From NCBI GenBank assembly GCA_947172415.1, contig OX359195.1:4253501-4317500 (forward strand): a stretch of 64,000 nt of DNA, in the 5' to 3' direction. The stretch comes from Chondrosia reniformis (taxonomy: Eukaryota > Porifera > Demospongiae > Chondrillida > Chondrillidae). Below are positions 21,775 to 32,982 of this stretch, piece after piece (the stretch's first letter is position 1; every line of letters starts with the position of its first letter). The translations under genes were made by a program, and so were the position numbers. The notes below the pieces were generated by a model. It was given only the letters and a program-made list of their open reading frames with translations. It searched no databases and was not told where the DNA came from.

Positions 21775-23155
21775 TAGGGCTAGAACAACTGTTTGAGGTA
21801 GATGACAGCAAGGTCAAAGCTTGCTTGATCAATGAAATGAGGAGGAGACTCCACAAAGTGTGGGGCTCTCACCTCAATGGTAAGAATGCTGCAGAAGCCT
21901 CTAACATGTTGTGTGCCTCTCTAATGAGATACTCTTACCCAGTTTTGAAGTGGACTCAAAGTGAACTTCCAAAACTGGACCGAATGGTGAGAAAGATCAT
22001 GAGAAAGTACCAGTGTCATCACTATAACTCTGCCATTGAAAGAGTGAACTTGCCTCGCTCTCAAGGTTGTAGAGGGCTCTGTAGTTTTCCTTTGGATCAC
22101 GACAGGGCTGTTGTGAATCTGGCAAGATACCTCCATACTGTTAATGATCCACTCATAGCTGTTGTGGTTAAACACCAAAAGTGGCTGGAGTGCTCAAAGC
22201 AAAGAAGGACTGTCTTGAAAGAAGCCAGATTGATACTGAGAAGCCACGGAATAGAACTAGAACCGGAAATGTGGCTGAAGACAGATCCCTCACAAAAAGT
22301 GTAAGAGAATGGAGGAGAGTGGCACGTGAGCTCCGGGAGGCTCAGACTGAAAGGTTAAAAAGTAACCTAGCCGAAATGTCTCACCAGGGCTCATACCACA
22401 GTCAAGTCACAAATAGGGAGTCTTATGTGTGGCTTTCTGAGGGGAGACTCAGACCTCAAACTGAGGCTCTGATTCTCGCAGCCCAAGATGATGTGCTGCA
22501 CACTAGGTGGTACCAAAATAGGATTCTGAAGAATTCTAGCCTCCTAATGTGCAGAGAATGTGGCAAGGCTATGGAAACGGTCAAACACATACTAAACATG
22601 TGTGAGCCCAAGGGATTTTCTCTCTACGAAGAGAAACATGACCGGGCAATACTGATAGTGTTGTGGAGACTGTTGAAAGAATATGGATTAAAGCAGGAAG
22701 GGCCCTGGTACAAACTAGAAGCAAAACCAACTTAAGAGAATAGGGCTGTCAAAATCTTGTGGGATCCTAGTATCCCTACAGATGATAAAATGACAGAAAG
22801 AAGGCCATACTTAGTGGTTGAGGATCGGCTATGTAAGTCCATCTTCATTATTGAGATGTCAGTTCCTACTGACAGTAATATTAATGGAAGATAGCAAGAG
22901 AAGTTCCAAAAGTACCAGAAGCTGGCGGCTGATATGAGGAAACAATTTAGGGGCTAGCGAATTAAGGTAGTCCCGATGATAATTGGTGCTTTGGGGACAG
23001 TGGACACGCTCCTGGAAGACCCAAGTGGAATTCCAAAGATGTCAAAAAGTGCAGTAGAAGTGATGAGAGCGATGCAGAGAACTTTTCTCTGCTCGGCTGT
23101 AAGGATATTGAGGCGACATCTATCTGTTGAGGGATTGGGGCCTGGACGATAAGTA
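21775..23155 (+). pseudogene. RLE LINE ORF, C-terminal thumb and endonuclease (copy A)
   Basis: The reading resumes at YLGLEQLFEVDDSKV (about 21773) and continues through the thumb domain to a frame shift near 22297. Next comes WLSEGRLRPQTEALILAAQD and a CCHC knuckle, CRECGKAMETVKHILNMC (22550-22605). The endonuclease motif is present but altered: RPYLVVEDR (about 22803) replaces RPDLVVEDR of copy B, losing the catalytic Asp; IIEMSVPTDSNI follows. Stops in EAKPT* (22733), NGR* (22892-22894) and RG* (about 22957) interrupt it. KYQKLAADMRKQF and MIIGALGTVDTLLEDP are typical of RLE domains. The domain nicks the target site in intact elements. Confidence 0.8.
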
Positions 23156-23394
23156 GTCCTGTCCCACTCCTTGCCTGTCGACCTCTGGAAAGTAGTGGTG
23201 GATTTGTGTATGGAGGTACTCCCTCCTATTATGACGGTCAACTTTGGCCCGACGTGCACCTGTCTGCTGCTGCCGGAAGGAGGCAAAGCCAAGGCTTCTG
23301 GCTAAAAACCCAAAGAAAGGAAAACATAACTGACTGAGGGTTGTCCAAGCCGGATACTCCTTGCCTTAGTAAACTAAGGCAAGAAGTAACAAGG

Positions 23395-24143
23395 TATGTA
23401 CAAGTTGTATGTACTAACTGTATGTAATAGTTGTATGTACTAGTTGTATGTGCTAATTGTATGTACTAGTTGCATGTACTAGTAAGTTGTTGTATGAACT
23501 AGTTATATGTAGTACTGGTTGTATATACTAGGTGTATGTACTATTAACAATCTGTATTTACTAGTTGTATGTACTTGTTGTATGTACTAGTTGTACGTAG
23601 TTATATGTACTAGTTTTGTGAAATGGTTGTACGTACTAGTTATACTTACTAGTTGTAGTTACTAGTTGTATGTACTAGTTTTATGTACTATGTGTATATA
23701 CTATTAACTAGTTGTAAGTACTTTATAGTTGAATAAACTAGCTGTATGTAATAGTTGTATGTACTAATTGTATGTACTAGTAACAATCTGTATTTACTAG
23801 TTGTATGTACTAGTTGTATTTACTAGTTTTATGTTGTTCTATGGACTAGTTGTATGTACTAGTTGTGTGAAATTGTTGTACGTACTAGTTATATTTACTA
23901 GTTGTAATTACTAGTTGTATGTACTAGTTTTATGTACTAGTTGTATGTATTAGTTCTTTGTAATAGTTGTATGTACTAGTAGTACGTAGAAGTTGTATGT
24001 TCCAGTTGTATGTACAAATAACTATATGTATGTTCTAGTTGTATATACTAGTTGTTTGAACTAGTTGTATGTAGTTATATTTAGTACTTGTATGTTCTAG
24101 TTGTGTGTACTTTTTGTATGTACTAGTTATATTTACTAGTTGG
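23395..24143. repeat. 13-bp minisatellite array, block 9
   Basis: This is a forward degenerate array with an internal duplication of about 240 bp: the phrase AACAATCTGTATTTACTAG recurs at about 23549 and 23782. It lies between RLE LINE copy A and the minus-strand RTE/CR1-like LINE. Confidence 0.92.
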
Positions 24144-24225
24144 GGTGCCAGAGACGCCCCTATATTTTTTTCTGAAATTATTTTAACGTATAGCTTCCTG
24201 TTCGTACATACATACATTAATTCAG

Positions 24226-26489
24226 TTAAATCTGGGAGAAGTATCTCCAGCAGTCCTTGTCATGCATTGCCTTCCATAAGTCTTGTCGATCCTCTCTCCT
24301 CATGTCACAGTCTCTCAGGATGGTGTCAGAGTAAGTTTGCTTAGCCCCCTTGCCGCGTCTAGTCTTTGCTTTTTGCTCCCACGTGACCAGCTGACATACT
24401 GGTTGTGGGGCATAGCTGTTCATGCGAGTGCAGTGGCCAGCAAACTTGAGTCTCTTAGCTCGAAGCCTCTCTGTCACTGGTTGGATGCTTCGATACACTT
24501 GGGCATTGGTCTGGTGGTCTTGCTATTTGATCCCTAGTGCGTATCTTAGAAACCGAGTGTAGGTGCCATCCAGTGCTCTCTCTAGCCCCTTAGTCAGTGT
24601 CCATGCTTCTGCTCCATAGAGCAGAACAGTCTCTAAGGTGGCTTGAAAAAGACGTACCTTCATTTTGCGGGACACACTTGACTACCAGACCCTGTACATT
24701 CGCTTGCATGCCTGCCAAGCTTGAGCTCGCCTTACCTCGAAATCTTTGCGCAAAGACACTACCCAGCTGCCTAGGTATTTGAAGTCATTCACACAGGCAA
24801 TGGGACCTTCAATCACGGTTAGCCCTAGGTCACACTTGAAGCCACCCACTAGCATGTACCCTGTCTTCCTCTGATTGATCTTCAGACCAGTAGGCAGAGC
24901 CTCCTGTTCCACAACAGTGAGTAGAGATTGATGGTCCACATGATTGTGTGAGAGCAAAGCAATGTCATCCGCAAAGTCCAGGTCTGATACTGCATATGCG
25001 GGGAAAGTTGTACGTGATCGAGTACCCACACGTGGACTGATGGTAAAGCCGCGAGTGTTGTCTGGTATGGCACATCTCAAAATGTAGTCCACCACCAATA
25101 CAACCAAGTATGGTGCCAGAGTGTCCCCTTGCAGTACCCCAGCAGATAGTTCAAATGGGTCTGCCTCTCAATCTTTGGTGGTCACTACTGCCTTAGCTCC
25201 GTAATAGAGTGCCATTATCGCATTGTTCAGCTTCTGTGGGATACCGTATGCAGCCAGTATGCTGTTCAGGGCTGGCCATCTGATAGAGTCAAACGCCTTT
25301 CTGAAGTCAATGAAAGTGATAACAAGGTTCACCTGCTTGGTCTGACAACCCTCTATCAGCCGTAAGAGTGCGAGCACATGCTGTGTAGTGGATCTGTGTG
25401 GTCGAAAACCATTCTGGTTGGGTCTGAGGTGGGAGTTCAGGACCCTGCAGTTTCTACTTAGAAGGATGCGATTGTACAGTTTTGCAGGGATGGACATCAG
25501 GGCTATGTCTCTGTAGTTGGTTCGCATAGACAAATCCCCTTTCTTGGGAATGGGGATCAAAGCACTCAAGTGCCATTCTTCAGACACTGTGCCAGACGCA
25601 TAAACAGCATTGAGTACTTCGAGGAGCTCTTCACGTAGCTCAGGCAACTTCAATGACTCACCTGTGACTTGGTCCAAGCCAGTAGCACGACCAGTCCTGA
25701 GTGCTTTCACTGCTGAATCCAGTTCCTCAATGGTGATTGGATCTTGCTCAAATTGAGGGGATACTTCAAAAACTGGCTCCCAGGAGAAGGATATTGTGGT
25801 GGCATTAGAATCAGGAGGTGACAAGAGAGTTTCAAAATGATTCCGCCACCCATGAAGTCGTTCAGTAGGGGAATCAGAAGGAATGATGCCCCAAGCTCTC
25901 GCCTTCATTCCAGGGAGAGTATTGATCAAGTTCCAGGCAGCCTTGTGCCGAAGTGCCTCATCACAGCACTCGACTTCGCTCAACATTGATTGATAGGACT
26001 CTTTATGCTTCTCAGTGTGAAGATCAGATAGAGATCGAGCTGTAACTCGACCTTCTTCCTGGATGCTGCACTACTCCTGTTTTCTTGCAAGGCTCTGCGG
26101 GCATCCACTAGTTGTTGACGGGATGCTTGGATGTCTTGGTCCTCAGCCAAAGGTGTCACTCTTTGCCTGGCTGTTAGAGCTGGAATAGCTATGGTTGCGC
26201 TTCTGATGGCTTTGGTAAACAGCGAATAGTTTACCTCTCCGTTGGCTCAACGACAGGAACCCTTGACATGACTAATAAATTCAGCACGGTGTTCTTGGCT
26301 TTGGTAGAGTCTTTTCCAGTCACGGCGAATACAGCATGGAACTTTGGTCTTCTTTGTTGCTAAGCGCCAGCAGCACTTGAAAATCAGGGCTGCGTGATCA
26401 GACTTAACATTGTGCACTTGCTTACTCTCACAGTCAAGGAAAGATGAGCACCACTTTTGCCGTACAAGAATGTGATCTAGATATCTAGA
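24226..26489 (-). pseudogene. RTE/CR1-like LINE ORF2, RT part
   Basis: Reading leftward from 26489 there is the end of the APE domain (LDHILVRQKW, then SDHAALIFKCCW), followed by a linker. The RT then shows ALRTGRATGLDQVTGESLK, SALIPIPKKGD, NYRDIALMSIPAKLYNRIL, FIDFRKAFDSI, GVLQGDTLAPYL and DLDFADDIALLS (FADD catalytic box near 24975). Further left are GLKINQRKTGYM and FKYLGSWV, and a C-terminal segment LRAKRLKFAGHCTRMNS (about 24450-24400). Stops near 26255, 25167, 24680 and 24500 show that it is dead. In life the protein nicks DNA and reverse transcribes the element RNA in the nucleus. Confidence 0.82.
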
Positions 26490-26506
26490 TTTTTTTTTTT
26501 TTTTTT
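26490..26506. repeat. Poly-T tract at LINE junction
   Basis: A run of 17 T lies exactly at the boundary between the interrupted minus-strand LINE (ending TATCTAGA) and the plus-strand CR1/L2-like LINE (starting GGCGCGAAAAC). It is therefore at the 5' end of the inserted element, not at its 3' tail. Confidence 0.9.
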
Positions 26507-26596
26507 GGCGCGAAAACTTGAAAAGGCGAAGCGTATGATTTGGGACCTCTCGTGCTTTCTGCTAAAGAACAAAGTAACTTACGAACGTAATAACTC

Positions 26597-27319
26597 ATGC
26601 CTCCAAAGAAAAAGAACTCTACACTCCTTGCCCCCTGTGGATCCTGTTTTGAGAATGTAACAGAGAAGGGAGTAGCCTGCGACGGCTTTTGCAAAGCGTG
26701 GTACCAATTTGATTGTCTGGACCTCTCTAGTGACGTTCGTAAAAGAATCTTGGAGTCTAAGGTAAAATGGTACTGTCCCGAACGTACGAGACTAGAAAAC
26801 ACCCTGTCCTCCCTCCTCAAGGAGATTGAAATCCTCAAACGACACAACAATAACGTTGTCAACATCGATAACTCTTCTATCAGTGCTAGTGTTGGACCCA
26901 AACCCCCTCCCACTAGTCAGCATCGCCCTGAGTCTCCCTCTGATTCGCCTAGCTCTAGTAAAGCGAGTAACGCCCCTGACTTAGAGAATCACGATCATGT
27001 TACAAAGTACTTTCGTAAGGTGGAAAAAAGTCTGAAAATTGACGATATTTATAAGAAGATTAAGAAAATCTCCGGAATAAAAGATATCAAAGTCTCCCAA
27101 GTCTTAGAAGACTCTGATTTCAAAGGAAAATGGAAATTTCTTGCGTTAACTACGAACTCCAAATATCTGGACAAGATCAGCTCTTCTATTAACAATTGTA
27201 AGGATATCCTCTGGTTCATCAAAGACCAACCCCCTGTTCTGCAAATCACTGGCTCAGCCAAAAGGTTGCCCCCAAATCCTTCTCAGAAATCTGGGCCAAA
27301 CTTCCCCCCCCAACATTAA
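26597..27319 (+). CDS. LINE ORF1: PHD-finger and coiled-coil protein
   Basis: This 240-codon frame starts with ATG and a basic stretch (MPPKKKNS). Residues about 12-60 form a zinc-binding PHD-like finger (C..C...., VACDGFCKAWYQFDCLDLS, WYCPE). A leucine-rich coiled coil follows (RLENTLSSLLKEIEILKR), then a Ser/Pro-rich linker. The C-terminal half contains VEKSLKIDDIYKKIKKISGI, which may be an RNA-binding fold. PHD-type ORF1 proteins are known in CR1-group LINEs and package element RNA. The frame stops at 27317-27319; beyond it a Pro-rich stretch (27320-27580) leads to ORF2 and may be a lost part of ORF1 or an intergenic region. Confidence 0.75.
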   Translation: MPPKKKNSTLLAPCGSCFENVTEKGVACDGFCKAWYQFDCLDLSSDVRKRILESKVKWYCPERTRLENTLSSLLKEIEILKRHNNNVVNIDNSSISASVGPKPPPTSQHRPESPSDSPSSSKASNAPDLENHDHVTKYFRKVEKSLKIDDIYKKIKKISGIKDIKVSQVLEDSDFKGKWKFLALTTNSKYLDKISSSINNCKDILWFIKDQPPVLQITGSAKRLPPNPSQKSGPNFPPQH

Positions 27320-27530
27320 TCATACATCCCCCCACAGCCTCACCCGGTTTTTGTACCTCCTCATTGCCCCCAGGATCCGCGGCAGCAGATTGTGTACCCT
27401 CCTCGACCACCTTTTCCACCACCACCTTGCTGTCCAATAAGGGGGGTTCCTCACCCTCAGAGGTTGCCAACCCCTCAGAATCAGCTACTGTCACCTCCCT
27501 GTCCGTATCTCCATCACTGGTCAGGCCAGT

Positions 27531-30500
27531 GTGCGGGAAAGATTCCATACCTGTATCCTCTACCTCCCCCCAGTCACTACTCAGATAAAATGTAGTGTTT
27601 GGAACGTAAGTGGTTTAGGCAATAAATTAGGTAACAATTTAATAGCTAATATTATGTTTCACCTAGATTTAGATATTCTTTGTGTTTGTGAAACTTTCTT
27701 AAGGAACAATGATTGTCCTCCTTCTAACCATAATTATATTTGGTTTGGCTCTAATAGGAAACTGTGATCAAAGAAAGCTACCAGAGGCTCTGGTGGTGTT
27801 GGGGTCTTTATTAATCAATCACTATTGAGGTCATTTAATGTTAATGTTCTAGATAATTCAGTAGATGATATTCTCTGGCTCAGCTTCACTAGTATCACAC
27901 AAATGTTTGTTGACTTTGTCCTGTGTGTTGGCTACCTCCCGCCAGTAGGCTCTAGTAGAGGTGACACATCAGTAGAATTTTTTGATACTCTTATATCCCA
28001 GACCTACAAATTTCAAGATTTTGGTAACTTCTTTATCTGTGGTGACTTTAATGCCCGATGTGGCACTCTTAAGGACCCCCTAGAAGATGTATTCCCTAGA
28101 CAAATTCTCGATAGAACAGTGAACTCACATGGTGTAAAGCTCATGGAATTCCTCAATAGTTGTGACATGTGCTTACTAAATGGAAGAACCCACTCCAATA
28201 ATCAAGGTAACTACAATGACTTTACTTCTATCTCCCCAAAAGGCTTTGCTGTAGTAGACTACTGTCTGTTGCCCTCCGAGTTTGTTGATAGATATAAAAA
28301 CCTTTCTATTATCACTATGACAGAGTTATTGGCCCTCCTGTCTCACCTAGATACACTACAGAAACTGTCAGACCACTCTATTCTCACATGGGATCTTGTT
28401 GTTAACAATGAAAATTCTGCAATTCAACTCTGTCCCAACTCACAATCTCACACCCCTTTAATATGTAAACCTTCAATCCCTTCACCCCCCTCTCCTATCG
28501 CAGATACTCCCACTGATTCTCAATCTCTAAATCAAATCTTGACACTAATAGAAAGCCTCCAGGACCCTTCTATAGTTACATACCCCTCCCTAGAAGCCAA
28601 TTACAGTACATTTCTCAGTACTATTATCCCCCTTGCCCCCCGCACTACTTCAGTTTTACATAAATCTTCCTCCAGTTACATTAGATCCTCTAAAAAACCC
28701 TGGTGGAGTAGCTCCCTTACTGCAGCTAGGAAAACCCTTAAAAGTACACAGAGGAGATGGTTAAAAAATAAATCAGATCAGAACCTGTTTATAAAGTACA
28801 AGGTTGCCCAAAGACATTTTGATAAGTTAGTCAGAAATTCTAAACGATCTCTAATTAGGAAGAAACGAGAGAATCTATTAAGAATGCTGTCCAAAAACCA
28901 AAGGAAGTTTTGGAAAACCTTTGACAGAATCTCAGTAGCTAGTGAAAGGGCACAAAAAAGAGGCATACCTAGACAAGTTAGAATGCATAATGGTAATCTA
29001 AGTAATGATCCTAGGGTTGTTAAAGATTCTTGGTTGTCCTTCTTCAAAAGTATTAATGCAGGAACAACTGACTGTAGTAACCCAGCAGGTAACCCTTTGG
29101 TCTCCCAAATAACACCTGACTATGATGTAAACCACATTAACACTGATCATGACCCCAGTAATGAGTTACCTAACCCTCTAATGCCCCCAGAGGAATTAGA
29201 TGTGACTATTACCCCTCAGGAGATTGATTTAGCTATTAGCCTATTAGGAGAAAACAAATCCCCCGGATTAGATGGAATTACTACCTCAATTCTTAAAAAT
29301 GAAATGGTCAAGAGATACCTACTCGTGCTTTATAACTATTGCTTTGACTCTGGACTAATTCCTTCCTCTTGGGATAACACCTTAATATGCCCTATCCCTA
29401 AAAATAACAATGACCCCTACTCCCCTGAAAATTACAGAGGCATTGCCATACAATCAATCATCCTAAAGGTTTTCTGCCACATACTTAACAAAAGACTGAG
29501 TTCGTACTTAGAAATTAACGATTTACTTGTTGAGGAACAGTATGGATTTAGAAAACAAAGAAGCTGTGCCGACCATCTTTTCTCTTTAAGTAGTGTAACT
29601 GAAGCTAGAATGAAAATGAAATTAGACACCTTTGTCAGCTTTATTGACTTTAGAAAAGCCTTCGACTCTATCCCTAGAAATCATCTCTGGGATAAACTAC
29701 AGAGGATTGGTGTAAGAGGCAAATTACTTAAGGTTATTCAAAGTATGTACTCTAATGTCCACTACACAATAAAACTTAACGATACCTTTACAGAATACTT
29801 TAAGGTAGATCAGGGTGTAAAACAAGGATGCCCCCTCTCCCCTACACTTTTCAATATTTACATTAATGAATTAGCCATAGACCTCAAAAAGTGCCAGCTT
29901 GGCCTCAATTTATATAATGATAAATTAAGTTGTCTTCTCTATGCAGATGATATTGCAACCTGTGCCGAATCAGTAAATGATTTACAACGTCTACTAGATA
30001 TACTTCATGTTTGGTGTGCTAAATGGCAACTCCAAATTAACACCAATAAGACTAAGGTGATTCATTTCCGCCCGACTCAACACAAACTATCACAGTTCAA
30101 ATTTCATATAGGCTCCTCTCACATAGAATACACCAAAGATTATAATTACTTAGGTTTATCACTAAATGAACATTTAACCTGGAGCAATTCCATTGCATTA
30201 ATATCCAAGAAAGCCTCCAAAGCTGCCAACCTCTTAACAGCTAAATCTAGAGCGTATGGTAACTTCCATTATAATGTCTTTAGTCATCTATACCGAACAC
30301 TAGTCCTAAGTATAATTAGTTATAGCTCACATGTCTGGGGTGCAAAAGAATATCAGGCCCTTGAATTGGTACAAAACAATGTCATGAGATCATTTATAGG
30401 CCTTGGTAAGACTGCTCCTCTTGTCAGACTCATGGGTGAACTAAACTGGAAGCCATTACACTGGCATACTAAATTTACCACCATTAAATTCTGGCATCAC

Positions 30501-31196
30501 CTTTGTGGTCTCCCTATTAAATGCATACCCAAGAAGGTATTATTGTTTTTAGCCAAACTTAACCTCAAAGATACATGGTATAGCAATGTTATGGATGTAA
30601 TCTCTAAATTAATTACCCCCAATGATGCTCCTTATCCTGCTATTTCTAACCCCAGTAATTTCATGAACACCATCATGTATGATAGATCACACTTCCTCAG
30701 TTATACATTGCAACTTATAAATAAATTAGCCTTACAAGATTGGACCTTAAGACTAGACACTATAGACAAAAATAGTAGATCTGGGGGCAGGTTAGCTGAC
30801 TACAGGCTCATTAAGAGAACGCCCTCAACTGATGACTATATAAGGACTGGTAATTTTGATAAAAGGAGAGTCCTGGCAGCCCTGAGGTGTGGGTGCCTCC
30901 CTCTCGAAATTGAGAAGGGCAGATTGAGACACCCTAAGGTTGATCTGGAGAGCAGGATTTGCCAGCTGTGTAACTGTGGTGCAATAGAGGACTCCACTCA
31001 TTTTATTACAACCTGTCCAGCTTTCAATCATATAAGATGTAATCTTTCTGCTGAATGCTCACTTTTATCCCCTAACTTCTACTCTTACCCAAGTATCCAA
31101 AAAAACCACTTCATCCTAACATACCCAAATCAAAAGATCTCAAATTATATTTACAGTATGTACATTCATCGTAAATCTCTCACTCATTCTCACTAA
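27531..31196 (+). pseudogene. LINE ORF2: APE endonuclease and reverse transcriptase, one internal stop
   Basis: The frame is continuous apart from a single TGA at 27765-27767, between FGSNRKL and SKKATRGSGGVGVFI. The APE endonuclease occupies about 27590-28400: SVWNVSGLGNKL, ILCVCETFL, FICGDFNARCG, and SDHSILTWDL at its end. The RT shows NKSPGLDGITTSIL, ICPIPKN, NYRGIAIQS, SFIDFRKAFDSIP, GVKQGCPLSPTLFN and the catalytic CLLYADDIAT (about 29940). The C-terminus has a CCHC-like finger, CQLCNCGAIEDSTHFITTC (about 30958-31014). Length (about 1,220 codons) is normal for the group. With one nonsense codon it is almost functional; an active relative probably exists elsewhere in the genome. Confidence 0.88.
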
Positions 31197-31346
31197 TTTT
31201 TGTTCCATAAAGGTTTTGTAATACATACACCCTCCCTGCATGGCCCTGGAAATGTATACCCCCTGCTAGTGACTTGTAAACCCACCATGGGTTGGGCTAT
31301 TTCTGACTGATCTTTTTTTCAGAATAGCATGTCACATTAATAAAAA

Positions 31347-31368
31347 TCATTATTATTATTATTATTAT
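31347..31368. repeat. (ATT)n 3' tail of CR1/L2-like LINE
   Basis: About seven ATT/TTA units follow AATAAAAATC. Short tandem 3' tails of this kind mark the priming end of CR1/L2-group LINEs. The tail directly abuts the interrupted endonuclease sequence of the minus-strand LINE. Confidence 0.85.
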
Positions 31369-31560
31369 GCCTGTCTGCCTCTAGGTCCATTGAAGGTGAC
31401 TAAATGGTACCTAGGTTTTTGGAATTGGGTGTTTATAGCCACCAAGTCTGCTCCATCTGCCAAGTCTTGTAGTAGATCTCGGTTGCGATTCAGTTTCTGT
31501 TGTGGACAATGCCTTGAACCAGCACTGGTTCCTGTTCGTAGTATTGTATATATCTGTCAA

Positions 31561-31806
31561 AAACTGTAGGACGTTTGGCTAGCTTTCGTTTTCTAGCTTA
31601 AAATTAGCTTTCTCTTCCTTAGTGTAGAACATTGAATGAACAAAATGGACTTAAAAAGAACCCTTACTAATACTATGTAACAAAAAGTTGCCCAAAAGTA
31701 TTTTCTATGAGATATGGCCTTGAAAAATTGACGGCCAACAAGAGTCGATCGAAATCGGTTACAGGATATCCATGAGAACCAGGACCCACGACTTTTTTAA
31801 GCTCAA
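31561..31806. other. Unassigned unique sequence left of minisatellite
   Basis: About 245 bp beyond the recognisable endonuclease remnant, with no coding motif that I can read. It includes GATATGGCCTTGAAAAATTG and ends where TACTAGTT-type units restart. It may be 5' flank or an unrelated old insertion. Confidence 0.5.
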
Positions 31807-32982
31807 AATACTTGTTTTAGTTACTAGTTTTATAAACTATCTCTAGGTACTAGTTGTATATACTAGTAACAAGATGTATGTACTAGTTGTATGTACTAAT
31901 TGCATGTACTAGTTGTATTTACTAGTTGTATGTACTAGTTGTATGTACTAATTGCATGTACTAGTTATATGTACTAGTTGTATGTACTACTTGTAGGTAC
32001 TAATTGCATGTACTAGTTGTATGTACCAGCTGTATGTAATAGTTGTATGTATTGGTTGTATGTACTAGTACGTAGTAGTATGTATTAGTTATATGTAATA
32101 GTTGTATGAACTAGTAACAATCTGTATTTACTAGTTGTATGGACTAGTTATATTTACTAGTTTTAGTTACTAGTTTTATGTCTTAGTTGTAAGTACTAGT
32201 TGTATGTACTAGTAACTAGATGTATGAAATAGTTGCAAGCACTAATTGTATGTACTAGTTGAATGGACTAGTTGTATGTACTAGTTGGATGTACTAGGTG
32301 TATGTACTAGTTGTATGTACTAGTTGTAGGTACTTGTTGTTTGTATTAGTTGTATGTACTAGATGTATGTACTAGTTGTATGTACTAGCTATATATACTA
32401 GTTGTATGTACTAATAGTATATACTAGTTGTATGTACTAGTTTTATGTCCTTTTTGAATGTATTGGTTGTATGTACTAGATGTATATACTAGGTGTATGT
32501 ACTAGTAACACTCTGTATTTACTAGTTGTTTGAACTAGTTGTATGTAGTTATATGTACTAGTTGTATGTACTAGTTTTGTGTAATGGTTGTACGTACTAG
32601 TTATATTTACTAGTTGTAGTTACTAGTGGTATGTATTAGTTCTATGTACTTGTTGTATGTACTAGTTGTACGTAGAAGTTGTATGTACTACTTGTATGTA
32701 CTAGTAACTATCTGTATGGACTCGTTGTATATACTAGTTGTTTGACCTAGTTGAATGTAGTTATATGTAGTACCTGTAGGTACTAGTTGTGTGTAAGTTT
32801 TCTATGTACTAGTTTATTTACTAGTTTTAGTTACTAGTTTTATGTACTAGTTGTGCAGACTAGTTCCATGTACTAGTAACTAGATGTATGTACTAGTTGC
32901 ATGTTTTAATTGTATGTACTAGTTGAATGGACTAGTTGTGTGTACTCTAGTCGTATGTACTAGTTATATGTACTAGTTATAT
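31807..32982. repeat. 13-bp minisatellite array, block 10
   Basis: This is a forward degenerate array, with several perfect consecutive units near 31890-31960. No gene is present. Confidence 0.93.

Larger units (their letters stand above)
19344..23394 (+). mobile_element. RLE-type LINE (R2/R4/Dong/NeSL-like group), copy A
   Basis: The element begins at GTGGGAATTGG and ends near AAGTAACAAGG, directly abutting 13-bp satellite on both sides. It encodes an N-terminal Myb-like/basic region, a reverse transcriptase and a C-terminal CCHC plus restriction-like endonuclease. That layout is characteristic of the early-branching RLE non-LTR clades. Copy A is about 4.05 kb. It lacks a 279-bp in-frame segment present in copy B after 20696 and about 35 bp of the 3' end. 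Several stops and frameshifts make it inactive. Confidence 0.88.
26507..31368 (+). mobile_element. CR1/L2-like LINE, nearly intact, nested
   Basis: This 4.86-kb element has two coding regions: a PHD-finger ORF1 and an endonuclease/RT ORF2. It has an A/T-rich 3' UTR and an (ATT)n tail at 31347-31368 in place of poly(A), typical of CR1/L2-group LINEs. It interrupts the endonuclease of the minus-strand LINE, so it is the younger of the two. It has very few lesions. Confidence 0.88.
24144..31560 (-). mobile_element. APE-type LINE (RTE/CR1-like), split by a nested insertion
   Basis: The minus-strand element runs from an endonuclease fragment near 31560 to its 3' end at about 24144. It is interrupted at 26507-31368 by a plus-strand LINE. 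Joined across the insertion, the endonuclease reads from NRDLLQDLADGADLVAINTQ (about 31490) through TFNGPRGRQA (about 31370). It resumes with RYLDHILVRQKW (about 26485). RT motifs follow. The N-terminal half of the endonuclease and any ORF1 are absent, so the copy is 5'-truncated. Confidence 0.8.

Noticed and set aside
26485..26913. 142-codon minus-strand frame
   Set aside because: It is antisense to LINE ORF1, which has an ATG, a PHD-like finger and a coiled coil.
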